Of a DNA stretch of 64,000 nt, positions 45,201 to 57,200 are shown in pieces. A program made the translations under genes and the position numbers. The stretch covers positions 3,408,191-3,472,190 of the forward strand of contig NW_020313157.1 in NCBI RefSeq assembly GCF_003265705.1. Reading direction: 5' to 3'. The DNA comes from Callorhinus ursinus (lineage: Eukaryota > Chordata > Mammalia > Carnivora > Otariidae). The notes under the pieces are model-generated. The model ran no database searches. It saw only the letters and a list, made by a program, of their open reading frames with translations, and was not told the DNA's origin. Position 1 is the stretch's first letter; each line of letters starts with the position of its first letter.

Positions 45201-48200
45201 CCAACCCCCCACCTCCGTATTTGTTCCGGCACCAGTCTGTGAATCAGCGAGAATCTCCCATCCATTTCCAGTGCAGCACCCCCCCGGTGCCGCCAGGCCT
45301 CCTCCTTCCCCTTTGGTAACTGCTTCCTCCTGCCGTGGGACCCACAAGCTACTTATTTGCCTGATCCGAGTAGCTGCCGAAAGCCGTTTCAGAAGCGTTC
45401 ACGATTCTGCTGCAGTAATTATATGCGGTGCTCTCTGAGGCTGACTTGACAACCACAGTACCATTTTTGAAGTCATTTAGGTTCTTGTCTTTTAGGGTGC
45501 TTAGGTTGTTCATAATACAGCTATGCGTATCTATTACGGTTTCTGTCTCATTGAATGTGCCCCGCACCCCCCACAGGTGCTCCTAGTTACTCTTCGGTTG
45601 TGCAAGAAAGAACTGTGGTTTTGAGAGTCGGATATACGAAAGGGCATACTCAGAAATGTCATATTCCCCTCAGCTCTGCTCCCCTGTCCCCAACTCCCCC
45701 ACTCTTTCTCTTGTGTTCCCACATACCCATTATGGGTTGAGTTGTTGCCTCCCAAAAAGATGTTGAAATCCTGACCTCCATGACCTGTCATTGTGACCTT
45801 ATTTGGAAATAGGGTCTTCGCAGCTGATCAAGTTAAGATGAGGCTGTTAGGGTGAGCCCTGGTCCAGCATGACCATGTCTTTATAAAACGGTGGAATTTG
45901 GACACAGAGTCTGACGTGCAAGAGGTCGGACCCCATGTACAAGCCAAGGGACACCTGAGGCTATGGAATCGAGGAGAGGGGCCTGGGACAGATTCTTCCT
46001 TGCAGTCTCAGAAGGAACCAGCCCTGCCAGCACTCTGATTTTGGACTTCTAGCCTCCAGAACTTGAGATGGAAAATTCCTGTGGTTTCAGCTGCCCAGTC
46101 TGTGGTGCTTGGCCACAGGAAGCCCAGGAAACAGCACATACCTCTTCTAGGTGTTCAGTTTCTTGTGGTTTGAATTGTGTGCCCCGAAAAGATACGTCCA
46201 CGTGCTAACCCTGGGTACCTGTGAATGTGACCTTATCTGGAAATAGGGTCTTTGCAGATGCAAATAAAGATGAGGGTGTACTGGATTAGAGGGAGCCCCA
46301 AATCCAATGTCACCGGTGTGTCTGACAGGGAAATTGGGACACGGGAGATACACACGGGGAGTGAAAACAGAGCTTGGAGCCAGGCAGCTGTGAGTCAAGG
46401 AACGCCAGGACTGCTGACAGCACCCCAAGACGGCAGAGGTGTGGACAGACTTCCTTAGAGCCTCTGGGAGGAACCAGCCCTGCTGACACCTTCAGTTTGG
46501 ACTTCTGGCCTCCAGAACTATGAGGGGATGGGTTTCTGCTGTCGTTAGCCACCCAGCATTTGCTGCTGCTTTCCAGCAGGCCTGTGAAATGATCTCACAA
46601 GTTTCTGGTTCATCCTGCCTGTGTTTCTTGTGCACAGAGCGGTGAAACATGCGTATTTTTCTGCATCGTCTCCTTTCATCCATCAAGGAGGGTAATGTGG
46701 TAGATAATTCTTTGGCACTACAGAGCATTATTTTTTAACAGTACAAGACAAGAAACAGTTTAAACATCCATCAATTGAGTGCTAAATACTTACCCATTAC
46801 AGTGGAATAGTACTTGTTTGTTAAAAAAGAATGAGGAGCTCTGTGTCCTGACATGGAATGATCTGTGAGATGTGTTATTTTTATCTAAAAAATTTTTTAA
46901 GATTTTATTTCTTTGAGAGAGAGAAAGCCCGAGAGAGGGGAAGGTCAGAGGGAGAAGCAGACTCCCTCTTGAGCAGGAATCCTGATGCCGGACTCTATCC
47001 TGGGACTGCAGGATCATGTCCTGAGCTGAAGGCAGATGTTTAACTGACTGAGCCACCCAGGTGCCCTTATTTAAGTTTTTATTTTAATTTTTAAACTGTG
47101 TGGATAAAGTGAACAGTGGAGTTAGGCCCAGATAATTAAATACTTAGACTGTTTGGAAATTGAATATTTAGGGTTTTTTTTTTTTTTTAAGATTTTATTC
47201 ACTTATTTGAGAGAGTGAGCACGCACGAGCAGGGTGAGGAGAAGAGAGAGAAGCAGACTCCCCGCCTAGCAGGGAGCCCGATGCGGGGCTCGATCCCAGG
47301 ACCCTGAGATCATGACCTGAGCTGAAGGCAGACATCCAACCGACTGAGCCACCCAGGCACCCCCAAAACTGTCAGTTTTTTAAAAATTAGTGTATTTAAA
47401 AACTGAAAACCAGCAAATGATCTCCCCTAATCAGGAAGGGGACTCACAGTGTCTCATGTTAGTTTTCTGACTTCTTGCTCAGCACAGCAGACTGAGGAAC
47501 GACTGTGAGGGAAGAAGGCAAACCCCTCTCTCCAACACTGTGGTCTGCAGCCTGGCATGCTGGACAGCCACCCCCTGCGGACACCTCCAGCCCACCCTGC
47601 AGGACGGAACCCACCTTTAGCAGGAGCCCCTCAAGACAGCATCACTCACTGGCGTTGGTTTAGTAGGTGCTTAATGCCCAAGGCTTTTAAGGAGACAGGT
47701 CAGACACTGCAAGACATCCCGTGTCAAAGTCTAGACCTGCATGAGCTGCACCCACCTGCTGTGTACGACACACGTTGGTCGGAAAGGAATGATTCACAAT
47801 GTCCAGAAAAGACCTGGAGGTTTCAAAACAACGTATCAACTTGTGGGAGTCCGCCTCTCCCTCTCCCTCTGGCCCTCCCTCAGCTTATACCCTCTCTTGC
47901 TCTTTCTCTCTCTCTCAAATAAAATCTTTAAAAAAAATAAAATGCTCTTTTAAAAAAAACCTGACAGTTTTGGACACCAGTTTAGAACATGGTGAGACTG
48001 TTTTGGAACATTAATATAAAAATTTGGATCCCTCTTAGGGGTATATTTTTCCCCCCTCTTTTTCATGGTTGTCACACGGTAAGGAAGGCTGGCGTGTGTT
48101 ACTGCGGGCTCGGAGGGGGGTGCTGTGAGCGCCAAGGCATGTTTGAGTTTGGTGGGTTTGTGCAGGATCCCTCCCAGGCCACACAGGGGAGTGATGATGA

Positions 48201-51200
48201 GGGCCTCTGCCCACCTCCTGCAGCTCTGCCCCTGAGTTGGGATTCTTTCTTGGAATTTGATGTGTGTGAGGATGTGTTACCAAACCGTACGGTGAAGTGC
48301 CCGCCGTGTGTCGGGCCCTGCCACCCCGAGTGCTCCCGATCTCGTCTGAGATACCCACCGGCTGCTCAGCATTCGGTCACTTTGAATTTCCCCTGGGTGA
48401 TCTTGGGGCTTTTGATCAACGGCTTGCCTTAGAGATCTCCACGTTAGCGTTTGCAGGACTTACCAGACATGTTTCCGATGTCTTACTAAATGTTTATTCT
48501 TTCTGCTTGTCTTACCAGGAAAACCCTTTCTGTGTCCTTGGCGGACCCCGGCCCAGTCCAGGAACCCCAGGCAAAGCCTGGCGTCGAGCTTCCACGCTGG
48601 ACGGCTCTTCAGCTCGCAGGCTGTGGAGGACCGGACGGAGGAGCCCCTGCACTCCATCATCAGCGGCACCGAGACCGTGCAGGGTACTGTGCGCAGCCGG
48701 CCTGTGAGGGGAAGTTCTTGAGGCAGAAGCAGTGATTGATAGAGCCACCCACTTGCTTCAGTCCGAGGGAGGGTTCCCCCAAACAAAGCATCCTCCGTTT
48801 CCTGCTTGGCCAGGAGCTGCTGACTGCCAGCCTGGTGTGTCTTGCCCCCTCTGGTGGTCACCCGTGAGCTCGCGGCCGGCCACTCGGTGTGGTGATTCAT
48901 GGCCCATCTGCTAATAATCATGGAAGCAGGATATAAACCCAGCATTGGCTGTGCCGACGCAGGCCTGCACGCTCAAGCTGTCCTGTCACCTCAGAAGTCT
49001 AGAAAAGCAGTCTGCAGCCAGTACTCACGTGGGTCCGTTTCTGGCTTTCACATGAGATGACAACACAGTCTCTGATGTTTGGGTTAAGAAGTGAGATTTT
49101 CTTGTTCATTTGTTTTCTAAATAAATAATTTGGAAACCATGGTTTTGAAGAGCAGAATCTAGGGTCTGGTTATTAGAGCCAGTCCGCTTCTCATGTCCTT
49201 GGGAAGTGCCGGCCCCGACTGGCCCTCGAGGTAGTGGCCTCGAGGGGACGGGTCTCAGTGGTGGGAAGCAGGGGAGGCTCCCTTTGCCCCTTCCTGTGGA
49301 TAGAGGGGGCCCCTGGCTTGTCCTTTCTGACACCTCCTCCCTGAGAGCCCCAGTGACGTAGTTTTTCTTTTTTCACTCCTTTTTTTTTTAAGATTTTATT
49401 ATTATTTTTTTAAAATGTTTTATTGTTATGTTAATCACCATACATTACATCATTAGTTCTTGATGTGTAGTGTTCCATGATTCATTCTTTGGGCATAACA
49501 CCCAGTGCTCCACGCAGAATGTGCCCTCTTTAATACCCATCACCAGACTAACCCATCCCCCCACCCTTCTCCCCTCTGGAACCCTCAGTTTGTTTTTCAG
49601 AGTCCATCGTCTCTCATGGTTCGTCTCCCCCTCCGACTTACTCCCCTTCATTCTTCCCCTCCTGCTTTAAGATTTTATTTTTAAGTAAACCCTACACCCA
49701 GCGAGGGACTGAACTCACAACCCAAGATGGAGAGTCACATGCTCCACTGACTCAGCCAGGCGCCCCTTTTGTTCACTCTTTTGAAAAATGTTTAAAATTC
49801 ATTACCTGAAACATTCTTTTGAATGTTACATAGCATACCATAAAAATAAAAACTAAACTTTTCTGCTTGTGTCTGATTCATTACCAGGTTCCATTTCCAA
49901 ACATGAGTTCCAGGCTGAGACAAAGAAGCTTCTGGACATTGTTGCCCGTTCCTTGTACTCAGAAAAAGAGGTGCAGTATCTGTTCATCACTCCCAGTGCT
50001 AGCAGCGTTTCTTTTTGAAAAAACGATTTTTATGCTACTCTAGGGAAATGCCAGGTAGTGTAATAACTGTGAGAATGCATTAAATTTGGACAGGTCTGGA
50101 TCTTAGTTACCAGCAAGAGTATTTTTACTAAAATCTGTTTGGATTTCATGGACAGATAGGCCCAGATGACTCTTCGTGCTAGATTGACTCCGGGAGTTAC
50201 TTTTGCTGATAGTTTAGAAGCCTCCCCACCCCCCAGATACTTGGCGTGGGGGCCCTGGGGCTCATTTCTTTGGTGGTGGCAGTATGCTCTGAGGCCCTGT
50301 GTTACTGTGTCACGTGGCGGGTGGTCACCAGGTGACCACTAGATGGACGGCGGGGCTATGGGAGGAAGGCCCCCCAGCCCCATGTGGAGAGAATAGGGGC
50401 TGAAAGGCAGTGAGGAACGACAGGCTGTGGGAGAAGTCGAGAACAAGTGGTCCATTGTGTCCATGTTCGTTATTGCTAGAATGCAGAGGGGAATTTTGGG
50501 GAAGGGTAAAGCACAAAATTCCAATGTTAAAAGGGACTTTTTAGGAAATACTTTCCAGGCTCGTGCTGCCGCACGCCATATTCAGGTATCCCTGTGATCT
50601 CCAGCTTCTGTGCCCTTGGGGTCACATCACCGTGCTTCCTCCCTCACCTGCAGGAAGAAGGTCTGTTTGAGGCAAAGGTGCTTCTCAGACACAGGTAGTT
50701 GGACCATGTGGCCCTTTCCTCCCCAGAGCGTGGTAGGCCTTCACTAAAGAAAGCCAGAGTCTTCAAGGCGTAGAAGAAACAGGTGTCAGGGGATATTTTG
50801 ACATCCTTGGTCAAGAGTTGGGCAAGAAGTGGTGGCACGGGGCTCTTCAAGTTTGAGCTGACATAACAGATCGGCACCTGCTTGATTTTCAGGACAGAGC
50901 AGCATGGTTAGAGTTCACTCCTTAAAGCAGTGTCAGGGAGAAGCCCTGGGCCTTGAGTCATTTTGGGAGCTGCCTTGGAGAAACTGTCTCTGAGAAAAGT
51001 GGGAGGTCTTTATGGTTAAAACACTGAATATTCTTTGGTAGTTTTCCCCGAACTTTGAACACACGCTGTGGGTGCTGCTGACCAGGACGGCCTGTGGCGC
51101 TGGCATCTTCTTTCTGCTCCTGTAGGTGTTCATACGGGAGCTGGTCTCCAACGCCAGTGACGCCTTGGAAAAGCTGCGTCACAGGCTGCTGTCTGAAGGC

Positions 51201-54200
51201 CAAGTGCTGCCGGAAATGGAGATCCACTTGCAGACGGACGCCGAGAAAGGCACCATCACCATCCAGGTACCCCCTTCTGAGTGCCCTGCCCCCAGCGCTA
51301 CCCCCTTCTCTCCTGGGGCAGGGGAGCTGGACCTGCCTTTTCATTCCATCTCCGGGCTCCAAGTGACGCACCATCTGTCTTCGTTGTTGACTCTTGTTTT
51401 ATTTTTTTTATTTTATTTTTTTAAAGATTTTATTGATTTATTTGAGAGAGAATGAAAGAGAGAGAAAGCACATGAGATGGGGGGAGGGTCAGAGGGAGAA
51501 ACAGACTCCCCGCTGAGCAGGGAGCCCGATGCGGGACTCGATCCAGGGACTCCAGGATCATGACCTGAGCCGAAGGCAGTCGCTTAACCAACTGAGCCAC
51601 CCAGCCGCCCTGACTCTTATTTTAATTTACTATAAAAATAACCCTTGTTCAGTATAGAAAATTTGGAAAACACAAAAGAAGCAAGTTTAAGGCTTCATTT
51701 GGGGCTGACAGCTGTTACCGTGTTAGTGTAGTTTTTTGGTGTCTGTGCATTTATTTACATATCTAAACGTTAAACTGTGTGTCATTTTTAGTGTTTTCTC
51801 TTTACATTTTTAACTGTACTTTTCCTCTCGTAATGCGTGTTTCCCCGTGTCATTAAATATCCTGCAGTACTATTGTTAATCACAGCCCGGTGTTTGGATT
51901 AACGGTCTTACTTTAGATGAAACAATACTTAGGGCTGTTGTAACCTGTTGAAAATTAATTAAGGTCAGAAAGAAAGGCAGAAGTGGGGGGCTCATCTGCA
52001 GTGGTTGAGGGACACCGTGTTGCTGAGACAGCTGCTTCAGGGTCCTGGGGTGATGGCTGGAACTGGGGAGGGGGGCGCCTGCAAGGTGGAAGGACGTGCT
52101 GTGGAGGCTCTGAGCCCCTGACCTGGGCTTCCTGCCTCCGCCAAGGGGATGGTGCTGGCGGGGGGGCTCTTAGGCCGTTGCTCGTTCCTTCTGGTCTGCG
52201 TGTGTGCACCTTTTTTGCTGTTGTTTTAAGAAGCTTTATTGAGGTAAGATTTATACACAGTAAAATTCAGCAGGTTCAGGTGCACACATTCTGGTGACCA
52301 CGATGCCATCATGATTTCCTCCCCCAAGGTCCCCACTGCCTTCCCAGCTCGTCAACCACTCATGTGCTCTCTGTCCCTTCAGGTTTATATTTTCTAGAAT
52401 TCCATAGAAACAGAGTTTGGTCTGACTTCTTGCCATCAGCAGAATGCTGTGAGATTCATCCCTGGGGCAGCATGTAGCTGTAGCTTGTTCCATTTCCTCC
52501 CGGAGAAGTATTCCGTCGCACGCGTGCAGAGCACTCGGCGTCCACTCACCACGTGATGTGCTTCGGCTTGTTTCCACTTCGGGGTGTTCAGAATAAAGCT
52601 CTTGGGTGAATGCCTAGGAGTGGGGCCGCTGGCTCCAGGAGAGCTGTGTAACCGTGACACATGCCAGGCTGCCTGCAGTGGGTGTCCCGGTTTGCTTGCT
52701 GGCTGCGGCGGCTGGGAAGTCGTCACGGCTGCTGTCCTTGCTGGCACTGGTTACTGTTGGCCGTGGAGATGGCCATTCCAGCGGCTCAGCTTTTTGTTTG
52801 CTTATTTATTTGAGAGAGAGCACTAGGGAGAGGGAGCAAGAGAGAGCAAGCATGACTGGGAGCGGAGGGAGAGGAAGAAGCAGGGAACCCACCGTGGGGC
52901 TCGATCCCAGGACCCCGGGATCATGACCTGAGCCGATGGCAGACGCTTAACCATCTGAGCCACCCAGGCGCCCCCGGGACTGAGTTTTTATCGTGCATTT
53001 CCCTCGTGATTAATGGTCGATCCTGAGCATCTTGTCATGTGTTTGCCACTTCTGTATCTTCCTTGTGAAATGTCCAGATTTTTGGTTTATTTTTAATCAA
53101 GTTTTTTTAATTGAGATGTGAGACTTCTTTATATGTTCTGCATGTAAGTTGCATATCAGATACGTACTCTTTTTTTTTTAAAGATTTTATTTATTTATTT
53201 GACAGACACATCGAGAGAGGGAACACAAGCAGGGGGAGCAGGAGAGGGAGAAGCAGGCTTCCCGTGGAGCGGGGGTCCCGATGTGGGGCTCGATCCCAGC
53301 ACCCTGGGATCATGACCCGAGCTGAAGGCAGATGCTTAACGACTGAGCCACCCAGGCACCCCTCAGATACATACTTTGCAAATATTTTTTTCCCAGTGTG
53401 TGGTTTGCTTTTTTATTTTCTTGGTGGTTTTTGAAAAGCAAAAGGTTTTAATTGTAATGAGGTCTAGTTTATCACTTTTTCTTTCTGTTTCATGCTTTTA
53501 GTAACGTAAGAAATCACTGCCTCTTCCACAGTCAGATTTTCCCGTGTTTTCGTGTAGAAATTGTGCAGTCTTCGCTGGTCCTCTGTGTCTGATCTGTTGG
53601 GGGCCTGGTGTGAGGGGGGCTGAGGTTGGGTGCACTTTCAGCACCATCTGCTTTCCTTTCCCCTGTTGAGTTCTCTCAGAACCTTTGTCAGAAATCAAGG
53701 GACACAGTCTGCACAGTTGTTTCTGGACTCTCTTCTGTCTCTTGGCTCTGGGTTTCTTTGCTAGGGGGGTTTGTTCTGGTGCGGCCGGCCCCCCGGACTA
53801 GAACTGGTCTCCCTGATGACGTGTGCTGTGACTTCCCCAGGTCCTGCCTGGCACGTGTAATTCATGCTCCCCCCCGCCCCCCCGGTCCCCGGCTGTCCGC
53901 CCACGTCCATCCCAGCTCCCGCGTGCTGGCCTTGGAGCTTAGCGTGCCTCTCTCCTCAGGACACCGGTATCGGGATGACACAGGAAGAGCTGGTGTCCAA
54001 CCTGGGAACCATTGCCAGGTCGGGGTCAAAGGTAAGCCCCCCCCCACCCCTTCCTCAGGGGCTGCAGCTGGTACCCCCCTTAGGGCTCGAGGATCTGTTC
54101 TCGAGGCCACCTGACCAGAGAGGGCAGGACCCAGAGGGCTCTAGGCCCCAGCGACAGCAGGACTATTCTTGGGTGCCAGCTCTGTTGGCGCTGTGGGAGC

Positions 54201-57200
54201 GCTTTGCCCTTCACGGGGACCTCTGAGGCGGTTTCCCTTTCTTATAGATGAAGAGGTGGAAATTAGTACTTTGTAGCTAGAAATCGGCCAACCCCAGGCT
54301 CCAAGCCCGTCTGTCAGAGTCTGGGTCTGTCAGAGTCTGGAACGCACCATTCTGTCCCTGCCTTTCTCCCTCTCTCAGCAATTGCTTGAGGCCGAGGGGG
54401 CCTGGCAGAGATAGTCATTCCTCCTCTTCATCCTCAGCACCATTCATGAGACTAGGCCATGTCTGTGGATGGGCAGCTCTGTGGGGAGGAAACGCCCTGG
54501 GAGTCGTGGCTGCCGTGTGACCCTCAGGGGGCAGGCGATCCTGGGACCTCTGCCAGCAGTGAGTTGGAGACTGGTGGCCCCCGTCTGCCTGTGTACCTCT
54601 CCTTGGTTTTGTGGGCCTAGGTGGTGCCTAAAATGGAACCATGCAATGATGAAAGTGCTGGAAGTAGTGTAATTCTTGGTCCAAAGTGACTTGCAGAAAT
54701 TCTTTTAAGAAACCATATTGCCGTAACAGTTCCTCCCCCTGTTACATTCTTGGTTCTATTTCTGTCAAGGAAAGTCTGTGCCGTCACATACAATAGCCAC
54801 CAGCTATACATGCCTGTTTGAATTTAAGTTAAATGTAATATAAAATTTGGTTCCTGGGGCATACTAGCCCCACTTGAGTGCTTGAGAGCCAAATGTGGTC
54901 CACAGCCACCATATTGGGCCATGTAGAACACTTCTGTCATCGTAGATGGCGCCATAGCAGTGAGTGGGTGTCTTTTACTTCATTTTTAATCTTAGAAACT
55001 TTGATAAACTGGAGTCATAAAAATTGTCTTCTGATACCATATCAGACCTGAATGTGGTATATACCGTTTCCCCCTGAAGCTTAGAATCTAGGAGACACGC
55101 AGAAGACACATTTAGGAAAACTCTGGGGGTCACTCTTTCTGTGCCCTGCCTGCTCAGATCGCTGCCCCCCATGCCTGGGAAGTGTGGCCCACCTGTCTTA
55201 GTTTCCGGGCTGGACCATGTGGTGAAAAACCACTCAATGTGGTTGTCTTGAGGATGAAGGGTGTTCCCCACCAGCGCTAGGGGAATGGACACAGGGAGTC
55301 ACAGATACGCGTTCTGCCTGGGGAAGGGGCCACCCTTCCTCTGACCAGCCTTCGCCACCACAGGCCTTTCTGGATGCACTGCAGAGCCAGGCGGAGGCCA
55401 GCAGCAAGATCATCGGCCAGTTTGGAGTGGGTTTCTACTCTGCTTTCATGGTGGCTGACAAAGTGGAGGTCTATTCCCGTTCAGCGGACCCGGGCAGCCC
55501 TGGTTACCAGTGGCTCTCAGATGGGTGAGTAAGTGAGAGCGGGCCTCACGTCACACACACACAGTGCCCTGGGGCCACCACAGCCAAGCGTACCTGATGT
55601 GCACCTGATGTGCACTGCGAGGGTCAGCTGAGATGTTAGCACTTCACTTGGAAAGTTAAGAGTCACTTCACTCTTTGGGGAACCAGTGACTCTTTCCCCT
55701 CCAGATGGCGCATGCTGTCTGTGCCTTAGGTTTGTGCTCTGGAGCGTGGCCTGTGCCAGGCAGGGCTCCTTTGGGAATGGCTGGCCGTTGGATCGGCCGG
55801 GCACCAGGTATCCCCTGCTCCGGGGCGGCCTGTCTGGATTCTGTTTTGCGGGAATTCCTGGGTTTGCCGGGTCAGGCCCAAGGCCTTGCCTATTAAAGAT
55901 GCTTGTTTGTTGTGCAGCCTGCTCAGGGACCGTGGCTCACAGGCTCGTTGGGTGGATGTTCCAGGAGAATCTTGAGACTCTGTTTAAGGAGAATGGTACC
56001 CTGGCCAAATTGAAGCATGTACTTCAATAGGCCCAAACCTTCATTTCCGAATCCCTCCCCGATGTCTCCCATCTGCCGTGGGGGTCCAGCGGTGCACGCG
56101 AGAGGGGCTCTGCCAGACCCCAGCCCGTTTCCCTCAGTCAGAACTGCGATTTCTGTTTAATGCTGCGAAGGTGGTGCTCAGAGGAAACAGGCCAGGGTTT
56201 GACAAGGCACTTTCTGGGGGTGCATCTTCCCCTCTTGTACTTCGGAAATAGTTTCTCTGCCTGGTCTCTGCTAGAGGTTCAGAAACACGGGGGGTTAGCT
56301 CGAGCTAGGGGCGGTCCCTGTGCATCTGCTCTTTCTGCCCAGTACCTTACGGCATCGGGGCCGCTTTGGGTGACCCTAGAGCCCATGAGGTGGCGCTCGT
56401 CATAGGGGGAGCCCCACTCTGCAACCCTGCGGCTGTGCTCCCTGGGGGAGACAACAGCTGGGGGCTCAGTGGGCTCCGAAGTGGTGGCACTCAGGCTTGT
56501 GTCTCTGCGTGTGGATGTGGGCTCTGCTTGCGACAGTACTACGAAGGGTGACTGGACGGGCAGTGTAGGACCCATCACCTTCGCTGTGTGCAGCTGGCTT
56601 TCCCTTTCCCATGTCTTAGTTCTGGGGTGTTTGAAATCGCTGAAGCCTCGGGAGTGAGAACCGGGACCAAAATCATCATCCACCTCAAGTCAGACAGCCG
56701 AGAGTTCGCCAGCGAGGCCCGGGTCCGAGGTGAGCGGGAGCCTGGGCTGCGGGGGATGGGTGCACGATGGCACCGGGGCCGCGCAGTGGTTAGGGCGCGG
56801 CTCACGTTGGTCGCCTGGGGCTGCTGGCTCTGTGTGGCGCCGGGAGGCCAGGCCTCCTGGGGCACCGTCAGGTTTGGTTCTGTCTTCTGCCCTCAGTGCT
56901 TGCACGCAGTGCGTTCCCTGGCCCCTCTGTGTTGTAAGATGCTTCCCGAAGCCTGCGCCTGCTTCACAGAGAACAAGAGCTGGCGCTTCCATGCGGTGGT
57001 CTCATCCGGTCTGAGTGGATGCTTCTCTGAGGTGCCGAGTGCTTCCAGGATTCACCATTAACCCACAAAACTATATTTATGCCACCAAGAAGGTGTGGGG
57101 GTTCATGATGGCCTGGGCCTCAGATCTCTGGTTCTCGTATGAGTTCTGGTCCCTCTGCAGGCAGGACATTGTCCCTGACATGGCCTGGCTTTGCACCTGT

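Larger units (their letters stand above)
21290..48518 (+). other. TRAP1: TRAP1 intron 1 (27 kb, repeat-rich)
   Basis: The donor GTGAGG at 21290 pairs with the acceptor TTACCAG ending at 48518; exon 1 leaves G and exon 2 supplies GA to make a Gly codon. It holds 38 of the SINEs listed here, the old L1 bodies, LTRs, the pseudogene and the tRNA fragment. No additional TRAP1 exon was recognised. Confidence 0.9.
52225..53500 (-). mobile_element. Old L1 (L1M-type) 3' region in TRAP1 intron 4
   Basis: TTTATTGAGGTAAGATTTAT, CAGTAAAATTCAGCAGGTTC, then TAGAATTCCATAGAAACAGA and TTGCATATCAGATAC follow the reverse-complement order of old L1 3' sequence, interrupted by two SINEs. Confidence 0.65.
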
